The position numbers and the translations under genes were made by a program. Source: Nitrospiraceae bacterium (GTDB lineage: Bacteria > Nitrospirota > Nitrospiria > Nitrospirales > UBA8639). From it: a DNA stretch of 10,231 nt. Positions 1-7,318 of the stretch are shown one piece after another. Where the stretch lies: positions 1-10,231 of the forward strand of contig DOFS01000510.1 of NCBI GenBank assembly GCA_003523945.1, in the 5' to 3' direction. The notes beneath the pieces were generated by a model. It saw only the letters and a program-made list of their open reading frames with translations. It was not told the origin of the DNA and did not search any database. The number at the start of each line of letters is the position of its first letter. Position 1 is the stretch's first letter.

Positions 1-16
1 CCCTGTAGAGTAACGC

Positions 17-1396
17 TTACCGCGACCGACAGTGGGCATTCTTGTCATCGATCCTGCATTTGGTGACGCTCGCTCCACCAGCGTCGAATACGTTCATACT
101 CCAGGCACCTCGTTGACGGGGCACGAAACCAAAAAATCCGTGGACCGAGACCATCATGGCGTGCGTCACAGTCTCGCCGTCAATGACCCTCCCCTCAAGT
201 CCCCTGGTAACAGCTGGAAGCAATTTTGTACCACTGATGCCTACGACCATCTGAGGGGGCCGACGGCCGGTGAAGCTCAACACCTCACCCACGTGAATAT
301 GGGCGGTGAGGACGAGGTCTACCGCCGGCGGCAAGCGGCCTGCCAGGCTTGAGGCAGTCAATGCGTCCTGAGTAGTCACATTGATATCTTCCACAGCTAC
401 GGGTGGAATCATCTGATTGCCGCACGCATCGGTCTTTGGCTCGGAGACGATCCTGTGAGCCGGCCGCAAGGCCCAGATGGGACGGTGACTGAGGAGCCAG
501 GTGGGACCCTTTGCGAGCTTCGCTGCCCGTTCGAAATCTTGCGCATAGCGATTGACCACCAGGTTCGCCGAGAGCGAAGTGTCATCGGCCTGTACGGTAT
601 CCATGACGACCAACTGCAGTTCTTCGAACTCCAAGGCATAGGGATCACTGAAGTCACTGCAGGCTGCAAATTCAAAAGGGTCGAGAAAACGAACGTACCC
701 CAGTCCGGCGCGCTCACATGTCTCGTGGTCACCCCGTACGAAGACGATGGGGGCCGCCTCAAGCATCGGTATTCCCGGGTCGAAGAACTCCGCATTCCAG
801 GTCGCCATTCGCATACCCGGACTGTTGTAGGGACTGCCTTGGCAATTCCCGCAACCTTCTGGGCATTTCTGCTCGCGATAGATATAATCTCCCAACTGAA
901 TAATCAGATCCGGCTGCCACTCCGCTACACGCTGTGCAACCTTGGCGAACTCCCAATCGTCCGGGTCACCACAGTTCTGGAAACCGTCGTCGAACGCACT
1001 CCCCGCCTTCATGCGACAGCCGGTGTCTCCGACTACCGCGATTCGCTTTGGATTCCGAGAAACCGGACGGAGCTCACGACCGGCAACTTCGATTCGGTCG
1101 GTCCTGGGCGGCACGAGGAGTTCACAGACCAGAACATTAAAATCCGAATTCGGTCGCGCACGCACTTTCATCCGCGCAGGGCGGCCATCGAAATAGGCCA
1201 AGGGGCAATGCTCACCTTCGGTAATGGCGCGTACGAGTCCGCGGTAAGGTGGCACAACCTGCACCCACACATTGCGGACTTGTGAGTCAGTATGGGCGGA
1301 AGCAGATTCGAACCCGGCCGAGCCCAGCCACGCGCAGGACACGAATACCAGAAATTGAAGCTTTGGCAGGACTGCTCGGTTACGACGAAACCACAT
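17..1396 (-). CDS. Exported calcineurin-like metallophosphoesterase
   Basis: This is a complete 459-residue protein. Residues 1-35 look like a Sec signal peptide: a basic start (MWFRRNR), a hydrophobic core, and a likely cleavage after ASA near residue 34, so it should act in the periplasm or outside the cell. The metal-binding motifs of calcineurin-type phosphoesterases appear in order: GDTG at 123-126, GDYIY at 169-173, RGDHE at 221-225, SHRP at 303-306 and AHIH at 365-368. They would build a two-metal centre that hydrolyses phosphate esters; the substrate cannot be read from sequence. In the usual GNHE motif Asn is replaced by Asp, and the GHxH glycine is Ala. A cysteine-rich insertion lies at about 178-185. 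About 80 N-terminal mature residues before the catalytic domain are unassigned. The ATG is supported by a strong ribosome binding site. It is transcribed away from the xdh genes and is more GC-rich than the glycosyltransferase and P450 genes. Family call is firm; specificity is unknown. Confidence 0.88.
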   Translation of the reverse strand: MWFRRNRAVLPKLQFLVFVSCAWLGSAGFESASAHTDSQVRNVWVQVVPPYRGLVRAITEGEHCPLAYFDGRPARMKVRARPNSDFNVLVCELLVPPRTDRIEVAGRELRPVSRNPKRIAVVGDTGCRMKAGSAFDDGFQNCGDPDDWEFAKVAQRVAEWQPDLIIQLGDYIYREQKCPEGCGNCQGSPYNSPGMRMATWNAEFFDPGIPMLEAAPIVFVRGDHETCERAGLGYVRFLDPFEFAACSDFSDPYALEFEELQLVVMDTVQADDTSLSANLVVNRYAQDFERAAKLAKGPTWLLSHRPIWALRPAHRIVSEPKTDACGNQMIPPVAVEDINVTTQDALTASSLAGRLPPAVDLVLTAHIHVGEVLSFTGRRPPQMVVGISGTKLLPAVTRGLEGRVIDGETVTHAMMVSVHGFFGFVPRQRGAWSMNVFDAGGASVTKCRIDDKNAHCRSR

Positions 1397-1401
1397 CCTT
1401 T

Positions 1402-1407
1402 ACCTCC
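1402..1407 (-). promoter_or_regulatory. Ribosome binding site of the metallophosphoesterase
   Basis: Read on the minus strand this is GGAGGT, followed by five bases (AAAGG) and then ATG. It is the strongest Shine-Dalgarno match in the window and fixes the start of the metallophosphoesterase gene at position 1396. Confidence 0.8.
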
Positions 1408-1498
1408 AGTAACAAAAAGGTAGACACCTATGCCCCACGGTAGCTCTCAATGGAGTTCATTTCAAGATATACGTCATTGCGAAGTTATGCGCATTAAA

Positions 1499-1868
1499 CA
1501 TGTGCAAATCAGCGCCGGATACAGGATCAGGACCGCAGAAATCGAAAGGGCTCTCTTCAGCCATGAGGCGGTGGTGGAAGTCGCCGCTATCTCGGCAAAC
1601 CGCAGCTGAGCGCGGGAGGACGGGTCAAGACTTTTGCCATCCTTAAACAAGGACGGCAGGAAACGCCGATCTCATTTAAAGTTTGCAGGATCCTGTCTTA
1701 GGGGAATTAGGCAGGATCGTCGGCCGCCGGAAAATTTAAAATGTTCCGTCGCTTCCCAAAACCCGTTCGGGCAAAATTATGGTTCGGGTGAAGATCAAGA
1801 AGCTCGGCCAGGATCCCGGAGATACTTTGATACGGGAAGAATGGGAAAGGTTATTTATCATCACATGA
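1499..1868 (+). pseudogene. Decayed C-terminal fragment of an AMP-forming acyl-CoA synthetase (Acs-like)
   Basis: Three overlapping reading frames together spell the C-terminal domain of an acetyl/acyl-CoA synthetase. Frame one (1499-1591) reads SAGYRIRTAEIERAL followed by FSHEAVVEVAAI, the familiar GYRIG...EIE.AL..H.AV.EAAV stretch. Frame two (from 1591) reads LGKPQLSAGGRVKTFAILK, matching VGKPD...GE.VKAFV.LK; the join is explained by one lost base. Frame three (about 1659-1868) contains ELGRIVGRRKI, then SLPKTRSGKIM (from 1749; catalytic Lys codon at 1773-1775) and LGQDPGDT, ending at TGA 1866-1868. It is interrupted by TAA at 1677-1679 and at 1737-1739. The roughly 120 codons equal the family's whole C-terminal AMP-binding domain; the large N-terminal adenylation domain is absent. 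In the intact family this lysine drives acyl-AMP formation. Here the frameshifts, stops and missing N-terminus mean no functional enzyme. The exact substrate class (acetate, propionate or other acids) cannot be assigned. Confidence 0.85.
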
Positions 1869-2294
1869 ATTGAAATATATGGAAATCACCGCAGGCTCTA
1901 TGTTTCCTGGCCAGGATGGTGCGTGCGAACAATCAATGGAACAAACCTTTCTAATCTAGCCCGACACGAAAATTCCTTCAATGCCATACCCATCTCTGTT
2001 TGACACTTATTCTTGCTTCCTCCCAGCAGGTACCAAAATAGAAATTTCAAAATACCTTGCTCTCCAGTGTCTTCACCTTTTTTCTTTTGTCTCGCCGCAC
2101 CTGTCAATATTCCCGATCGACCAGTTAATAGGCCCTGTTGCGTTCCAAGTGAACTAAGGAGACAATAGACGGCTGGTGCCCACTTTCATCATTTCTTCGC
2201 ACGCATTGACCTATCAGGAAAAGCTGGAAAAATAGCCTTATAGAGTAAAAGCTTTTGACTCAACTCTTATCGTGCACACAATATTACGGACGAC
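1869..2294. other. Intergenic region upstream of xdhA, no gene recognised
   Basis: This stretch of about 425 bases has no convincing gene, RNA or repeat. It is AT-richer than the flanking metallophosphoesterase gene. A 69-codon minus-strand reading frame at 1898-2107 has no recognisable motif and is not called. The stretch presumably carries the xdh promoter. Several TTGAC-type boxes are present (2000-2005 TTGACA, 2206-2211 TTGACC, 2255-2260 TTGACT), but none has a good -10 box at the right distance together with a sensible leader, so I do not assign a promoter. Confidence 0.5.
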
Positions 2295-3854
2295 ATGCCA
2301 AATCTGACTTCATTTAATAGCCCTGAAGATTCCGCCATCCGTTTTGTTCTGGGTGGGGAAATCAAAACATTACCCAACATTGATCCCTCTATGACTATTT
2401 TGCGCTATCTGCGTGAAATAGGAAACCGGACCGGAACAAAAGAGGCCTGTGGTGAAGGAGGTTGCGGGGCCTGCACAGTGGTTTTGGCGGATTTAGACAA
2501 TGATGGGCAGCTTCGCTATCGCACTATCAATTCCTGTCTTCACCCATTACCTCAGGTGGATGGCCAGGCGCTTCTCACGGTGGAAGATCTGAAGACGATC
2601 GATGGACACCTGCATCCTGTGCAACAAGCATTGGTTGAGGCCCATGCCTCGCAATGCGGATATTGTACCCCGGGCATCGTCATGAGTCTGTTTGCGCTTT
2701 ACCAATCCGGGGACCACCCCGACAGAGAAGCGATCGTCAATGCGTTGACTGGAAATCTATGCCGCTGTACCGGCTATCGACCAATCATTGATGCCGCCTT
2801 ATGTCTGTTTGAAAGCGATCGTCCAACCGTTGTGGAGGGCAACCAACGAATGAACCAAAGTCCCGGGTCTTCCGGGCGATTGGTTACAGATGACAGTATC
2901 CTTCGTAAATTATTAGATTCCATCAAAAGATCCCATCGACTATCCATACAAGAAAGTACGAGCACGGGAAAAACGAATCGTTATCTCCTCCCGGTAAATC
3001 TGGCCGAACTTTCCGACATGCTTGGACAATATGAGAACCCTGTTCTCCTTGCCGGGGGCACCGATATTGGCCCTCTCGTTTCTCAAAAACCACAGAATAA
3101 TGAAACGATCATCTTCATCGGAAAGGTCAAGGAGCTTCGGGGTATGGTTCTCTCCGATTCAAGTATCACCATCGGTGCGGCGACGACCTTGACGGAGGTC
3201 TATCCGGTCATCGCCCGGTACTATCCCGCCTTTGGAGAATTATTGCTGCGCTTCGGGTCCCCGGCAGTTCGTAATCTGGCAACCATCGGCGGGAACATTG
3301 CCGGCCGGTCACCTGTCAGTGATACCGCCACGGCCTTGATTGCCCTCGACAGCACGATGGCGGTACGTGTTGGCAGCACGCAACGAACGCTGTCGGTGGA
3401 AGCTTTTCAGATAGGTGCCAAGCATGATGTTCTCGCTCCCGGCGAGTTTATCGAATCCATCTCCCTTCCCCTTCCGAAAGAAGGGAGTATGTTCTCTGCG
3501 TATAAAATCACCAAACGGCACGATTGTGACATTGCGGCAATCGCTGCAGCATTCTCTATGGAACTGAAAGACAACCGGATTCACCAGGTGCGTGTTTGCT
3601 ATGGCGGCATGTCCCCTTACGTGAAGCGGGCTACTCACTGTGAACGAGCGTTGACCGGCATGCCCTGGACTCCGGATACGATAGAAACAGCGGGTCAATT
3701 GTTAGAAAAAGATTTTGAGCCGACCACCGATAGGCGTGCTTCGTCAGGCTATCGAATGTTGGTCGCCAAAAATCTTCTTCAACGATGGTATTTTGAATCG
3801 ACCCTTCCACCGGAAAGTCTGCAGGTCAGGGCGTACCAAAAGACCTATGAGTAA
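2295..3854 (+). CDS. xdhA: Xanthine dehydrogenase small subunit (2Fe-2S and FAD)
   Basis: The 519-residue subunit carries electrons from the molybdenum centre to NAD+ in the cytoplasmic oxidation of hypoxanthine and xanthine to urate. Residues 15-90 form the plant-ferredoxin-type domain with cluster ligands C52, C57, C60 and C81 (CGEGGCGAC). Residues 100-172 form the second [2Fe-2S] domain with C121/C124 (CGYC) and C156/C158 (CRC). A poorly conserved linker at about 175-225 leads to the FAD domain, with GGTDIG at 254-259 and GGNIAGRSPVSDT at 332-344. The C-terminal flavoprotein domain covers about 400-510. Length is slightly above the usual 460-500 because of the linker. The ATG has a modest GGA at 2288-2290, four bases upstream. 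Its last eight bases overlap xdhB, so the two subunits are probably translationally coupled. It heads the five-gene run. A related molybdenum hydroxylase with another substrate is possible, but the domain order and the neighbour xdhC favour xanthine dehydrogenase. Confidence 0.92.
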   Translation: MPNLTSFNSPEDSAIRFVLGGEIKTLPNIDPSMTILRYLREIGNRTGTKEACGEGGCGACTVVLADLDNDGQLRYRTINSCLHPLPQVDGQALLTVEDLKTIDGHLHPVQQALVEAHASQCGYCTPGIVMSLFALYQSGDHPDREAIVNALTGNLCRCTGYRPIIDAALCLFESDRPTVVEGNQRMNQSPGSSGRLVTDDSILRKLLDSIKRSHRLSIQESTSTGKTNRYLLPVNLAELSDMLGQYENPVLLAGGTDIGPLVSQKPQNNETIIFIGKVKELRGMVLSDSSITIGAATTLTEVYPVIARYYPAFGELLLRFGSPAVRNLATIGGNIAGRSPVSDTATALIALDSTMAVRVGSTQRTLSVEAFQIGAKHDVLAPGEFIESISLPLPKEGSMFSAYKITKRHDCDIAAIAAAFSMELKDNRIHQVRVCYGGMSPYVKRATHCERALTGMPWTPDTIETAGQLLEKDFEPTTDRRASSGYRMLVAKNLLQRWYFESTLPPESLQVRAYQKTYE

Positions 3855-6156
3855 CCATGAGATCCTAGGTGGTGCCGGATCGTCCAGAATGCACGATAGC
3901 GCTCGTTTACATGTGACCGGCGAGGCAGACTACGTCGACGACCTACCGGTTCCCGCGTTGACACTTTATGCGGCATTTGGAGTCAGCCAATACGCCAATG
4001 CGCGCGTCACCACACTTGACCTGGAACGCGTCAGACAGTCTCCCGGGGTTGCGTCGGTTGTCACTGCACACGATATTCCGGGGGAAAACCTCATCAGCTT
4101 CATCCAGGCGGATGAGCCCGTCTTTGCTTCGACGCACGTTGAGTGTGTCGGACAGCCGCTCTTTGCAGTGGCTGCGCAATCATTTCAGCAGGCGCGAGCG
4201 GCGATCGATTGTGCGAGGGTGGAATATGAACCTCTGGTGTCGGTTCTTACGGTCGAACAAGCGCTGGCTGATGATTCATTTATCCTGCCATCGAAGCGCC
4301 TTTCCAGAGGAAACGCCACGCATGCGTTGGAATCTGCTACCCACCACCTGGAAGGACAACTTCAGGTCGGCGGTCAGGAACATTTTTATTTCGAATCCCA
4401 GGTGTCCCTGGCGATTCCCAATGATAACGGAGGAATCTGTATTCACAGCGCCACTCAATATCCCTCACATATCCAACAAGCGGTTGCCCGGGTGCTGGGG
4501 CTGAAACGAATCAGTGACGTGACAGTGATGTGTCGTCGTATCGGGGGTGCCTTTGGGGGTAAGGAAACTCAGTCGACTCTCTTTGCCTGTGTGGCGGCTT
4601 TGCTCGCCGCAAAAACGGGTCAGGCTGTGAAATGCAGGCTAACCCGGCAGGAAGACATGGTGATGACCGGCAAGCGACATGATTTCATAGCCCTCTATCA
4701 GGTCGGCTTTGACGATGAGGGCCGAATCGAGGGATACAGGGTGGAGCTGTCCTCACGGTGCGGGATGTCTGCTGATCTCTCAGGATTTATTAACGATCGT
4801 GCCATGCTCCACAGCGATAATTGTTATTTTTTACCTCATGTGACCATTAACTCTCACCGCTGCAAAACCAACACGGTATCCAATACGGCCTTTCGCGGAT
4901 TTGGCGCCCCCCAGGCGATCTGGGTGATGGAACAGATTATCGACGAAATTGCCCGTTATCTGGGTCAAGATCCGCTCGACATCCGCAAACGAAACTTTTA
5001 CGAACCGGGACGTCGTAGTACCACGCCTTATGGGATGCGTGTCGAAGACCCCCTATTGCATGAGATCGTCTCCCGCCTGGAAACCGATGCCAGGTACCGG
5101 GAGCGTCGTGCTGAAATTGAGGACTTTAACCGTCATAGTCCTATCCTTAAACGCGGCTTGGCGTTGACTCCGGTGAAATATGGTGTTGCCTTTACTCAAA
5201 CCCATTTAAACCAGGCCGGGGCATTGGTCCATTTATACATTGACGGCAGCGTTTACCTGAATCATGGAGGGACAGAGATGGGCCAGGGGCTCTATACCAA
5301 AGTCGCTCAGGTTGTCGCCGAAGAATTGCAGATCGATATGGGACGCATTACCATTTCTGCTGCGGATACCAGCAAAGTTCCGAACGCGTCCGCCACGGCG
5401 GCCTCGGTTGGGTCGGACCTCAATGGCAAGGCGGCTCAAGCGGCTGCGCGAACAATCAAATTGCGGCTGGTCGAATTCGCTGCGAAGCATTTCAACATCC
5501 GGCCGGAAGAGGTTGTCTTTTCGAACAATCGGGTCTCGATTGGGTCACAACAGATCTCTTTCCAGGAGTTGGTGGCGCTCGCCTATCATGAGCGGATCTC
5601 ATTGTCAGCGACCGGGTTTTACCGAACCCCGGAAATCGAGTTCGACCGAAGCAAATTCACCGGCCGGCCCTTTCTGTACTTTTCCTATGGCGCAGCGGTT
5701 TCCGAGGTGGCGATCGATACTCTGACAGGAGAAAATACACTGCTGAAGGTCGATATTTTGCACGATTGTGGAAGATCACTGAATCCTGCCATTGATCGCG
5801 GGCAGATTGAAGGGGCCTTCCTTCAGGGAGCAGGCTGGTTAACAATGGAGGAACTGATCTGGAATGATGCCGGAGTTCTGCAAACTAACACCTCGTCCTC
5901 CTACAAAATTCCGGCCTGCCGTGATTGCCCTGTGCATTTTAATGTTGAGTTACTCGAGACCACGCCCAATCGAAAAGACACGGTGTTTTCCTCCAAGGCG
6001 GTTGGTGAACCGCCATTCATGCTGGCCATCTCGGTGTTCCAGGCCATTAAAGATGCCATTGCCGCGGCCGGAAACCGTTGTCGACGTCCCCAATTGGATG
6101 CACCGGCAACCCCGGAACGCATTCTGAATGCCATTCAGGACATTCATTCAACATGA
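3847..6156 (+). CDS. xdhB: Xanthine dehydrogenase large (molybdopterin-binding) subunit
   Basis: From the ATG at 3847 the protein has 769 residues, the normal length for XdhB. The frame is open further upstream, but homology begins at this start (LGGAGSSRMHDSARLHVTGEA), which overlaps the xdhA stop. All hallmark active-site blocks of the family are present: GGQEHFYFE at 175-183 (Gln contacts the Mo centre), GGAFGGKET at 233-241 (E240, equivalent to bovine E802), NTAFRGFGAPQ at 346-356 (R350, equivalent to R880), AFT at 448-450 (matching the substrate-stacking Phe1009-Thr1010), GGTEMGQGLYTK at 474-485, and KAVGEPP at 717-723 (E721, the catalytic base equivalent to E1261). Retaining both the R880 and E802 equivalents is typical of true xanthine dehydrogenases rather than aldehyde oxidases. 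It binds molybdopterin and hydroxylates the purine. No clear Shine-Dalgarno lies at the right distance, consistent with coupling to xdhA. Confidence 0.93.
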   Translation: MSNHEILGGAGSSRMHDSARLHVTGEADYVDDLPVPALTLYAAFGVSQYANARVTTLDLERVRQSPGVASVVTAHDIPGENLISFIQADEPVFASTHVECVGQPLFAVAAQSFQQARAAIDCARVEYEPLVSVLTVEQALADDSFILPSKRLSRGNATHALESATHHLEGQLQVGGQEHFYFESQVSLAIPNDNGGICIHSATQYPSHIQQAVARVLGLKRISDVTVMCRRIGGAFGGKETQSTLFACVAALLAAKTGQAVKCRLTRQEDMVMTGKRHDFIALYQVGFDDEGRIEGYRVELSSRCGMSADLSGFINDRAMLHSDNCYFLPHVTINSHRCKTNTVSNTAFRGFGAPQAIWVMEQIIDEIARYLGQDPLDIRKRNFYEPGRRSTTPYGMRVEDPLLHEIVSRLETDARYRERRAEIEDFNRHSPILKRGLALTPVKYGVAFTQTHLNQAGALVHLYIDGSVYLNHGGTEMGQGLYTKVAQVVAEELQIDMGRITISAADTSKVPNASATAASVGSDLNGKAAQAAARTIKLRLVEFAAKHFNIRPEEVVFSNNRVSIGSQQISFQELVALAYHERISLSATGFYRTPEIEFDRSKFTGRPFLYFSYGAAVSEVAIDTLTGENTLLKVDILHDCGRSLNPAIDRGQIEGAFLQGAGWLTMEELIWNDAGVLQTNTSSSYKIPACRDCPVHFNVELLETTPNRKDTVFSSKAVGEPPFMLAISVFQAIKDAIAAAGNRCRRPQLDAPATPERILNAIQDIHST

Positions 6157-6178
6157 CACCCTGGTCCTCCGTCCAACT

Positions 6179-7312
6179 ATGAATACCTGGTTAGCAGTGC
6201 TGGAATCCATGAAAGATCGGCGAATGGCCTGTGCCCTGGTGGTCCTGGTACGGACCACAGGATCAACCCCCCGTGAAGTGGGGGCCAAGATGGTCGTCAC
6301 TCCGTTTGACTATTTTGGATCCATTGGCGGTGGGGCTCTGGAATATGAGGCCATCGATCAGGCCCGCCGGATGCTGCGTGCCGAGGGGAATCAACAGCCA
6401 AAACGATGTCTTCGAACCTGGCACCTTGGGGCGGATGTCGGCCAATGTTGTGGAGGGGCATGTACCCTGTATCTGGAAATACTCCATCCGGTTGACCATT
6501 TCTGGCTGAATCATTTGATGAAGTGCCGGAATAACGAACCTTGTGTTCTCATTACTTCTCTAGACAGTCAGAATGGATCTGACAGACAGGGGAAGATGAT
6601 CGTGACCACACACCATGTTGAAGGGAGCCTGGGAGCCGGTCAGGAGTCCATGTTGGATCATGCCCGCACCTTGCTGAAATCGTCCGTCAATTCCAACATG
6701 AATCCGCATGTGGTGTTTCGCAAACCAGGGGACCAATCGCCAGCCTACTTGTTAGAGTTATATGGTCTCAATCCTTTTAGACTGATTTTGTTCGGGGCCG
6801 GCCATGTTGGAAAAGCCATTATTGGTGTGATAGGGGGGTTGACCTGCCATGTCACCTGGATCGATGCACGGCCCGAAATGTTTCCCGTCTCCGTTCCACC
6901 GAATGTGGAAAAGGTGGTAACAGAACAGTATGTTGAAATTATCCAGGAAACGCACCCAGGGACATTCTTCCTGATCATGACACACAGCCACCCGCTTGAC
7001 CTGGAACTCTGCGAACATATTCTGAAACGCGGGGATTTCCGGTATCTGGGACTTATCGGATCAAAATCCAAGCGCACCCGTTTTGAAAAACGACTTCTCC
7101 AAAAGGGATTGAGGCAGGAGGAGATAAAACGCCTCATTTGCCCCATCGGCATCCCGGAAATTTCCGGCAAATACCCCGGCGCTATAGCAGTCTCCGTCGC
7201 AGCACAAATTCTCCAACAACTGAATACAACAGGGACATTTTCAGAGGAATCACCTACCATGCAGTCTTTCATCATGCAAGAACATGCCTACCAATACCCG
7301 AAAAGTCTTTAA
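6179..7312 (+). CDS. xdhC: XdhC-family molybdenum cofactor maturation factor
   Basis: XdhC proteins bind molybdenum cofactor, assist its sulfuration and hand it to XdhB; they are not part of the finished enzyme. Residues 1-100 form the N-terminal XdhC/CoxI domain: RTTGSTPREVGAKMVV at 25-40, GSIGGGALEYEAI at 47-59, and GQCCGGACTLYLE at 88-100, whose Cys is a conserved cofactor-binding position. Residues 200-347 form the Rossmann-like C-terminal domain: LILFGAGHVGKAI at 202-214, MTHSHPLDLEL at 267-277, YLGLIGSKSKRTRF at 289-302 and PGAIAVSVAAQIL at 333-345. At 377 residues it is somewhat longer than the roughly 300 usual, with extra sequence at about 105-195 and a 30-residue tail. I chose ATG 6179 because the family begins with the MxxW pattern seen here. 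An in-frame ATG at 6128, overlapping xdhB and preceded by GGAA, would add 17 residues with no homology. The gap to xdhB is 22 bases. Confidence 0.88.
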   Translation: MNTWLAVLESMKDRRMACALVVLVRTTGSTPREVGAKMVVTPFDYFGSIGGGALEYEAIDQARRMLRAEGNQQPKRCLRTWHLGADVGQCCGGACTLYLEILHPVDHFWLNHLMKCRNNEPCVLITSLDSQNGSDRQGKMIVTTHHVEGSLGAGQESMLDHARTLLKSSVNSNMNPHVVFRKPGDQSPAYLLELYGLNPFRLILFGAGHVGKAIIGVIGGLTCHVTWIDARPEMFPVSVPPNVEKVVTEQYVEIIQETHPGTFFLIMTHSHPLDLELCEHILKRGDFRYLGLIGSKSKRTRFEKRLLQKGLRQEEIKRLICPIGIPEISGKYPGAIAVSVAAQILQQLNTTGTFSEESPTMQSFIMQEHAYQYPKSL

Positions 7313-7318
7313 AGCTTT

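Noticed and set aside
455..1285. A 276-codon plus-strand open frame inside the metallophosphoesterase gene
   Set aside because: It is antisense to a gene with clear motifs, a signal peptide and a strong ribosome binding site. Its translation shows no family motif, and long antisense frames are common in GC-rich genes.
1686..1718. CAGGATCCTG palindrome and a GCAGGATC direct repeat
   Set aside because: Both are short and lie inside the pseudogene, so they are probably coincidental remnants of coding sequence.
1634..1873. A 79-codon plus-strand open frame in the intergenic gap
   Set aside because: It is a chance frame across the acyl-CoA synthetase relic. The homologous residues (PKTRSGKIM and so on) lie in a different frame.
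2000..2005. Perfect TTGACA -35 box
   Set aside because: No acceptable -10 box lies 16-19 bases downstream.
1898..2107. A 69-codon minus-strand open frame upstream of xdhA
   Set aside because: There are no recognisable motifs, the composition is odd (lysine-rich start, hydrophobic middle) and nothing else supports it. It could be a small hypothetical protein but cannot be backed from sequence.
2131..2150. GGCCCTGTTGCGTTCC, reminiscent of the terminal repeat of IS6-family elements
   Set aside because: Only a partial resemblance; I found no matching inverted copy and no transposase coding sequence nearby.
2255..2284. TTGACT with CAATAT 18 bases downstream as the xdhA promoter
   Set aside because: The -10 box is weak (three of six), and the transcript would start only a few bases before the ATG, leaving out the GGA at 2288-2290 or placing it at the very end.
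3715..3846. Upstream extension of xdhB by 44 codons
   Set aside because: It would overlap xdhA by 140 bases and the added residues do not resemble the XdhB N-terminus, whereas the ATG at 3847 fits both family length and the usual overlapping gene junction.
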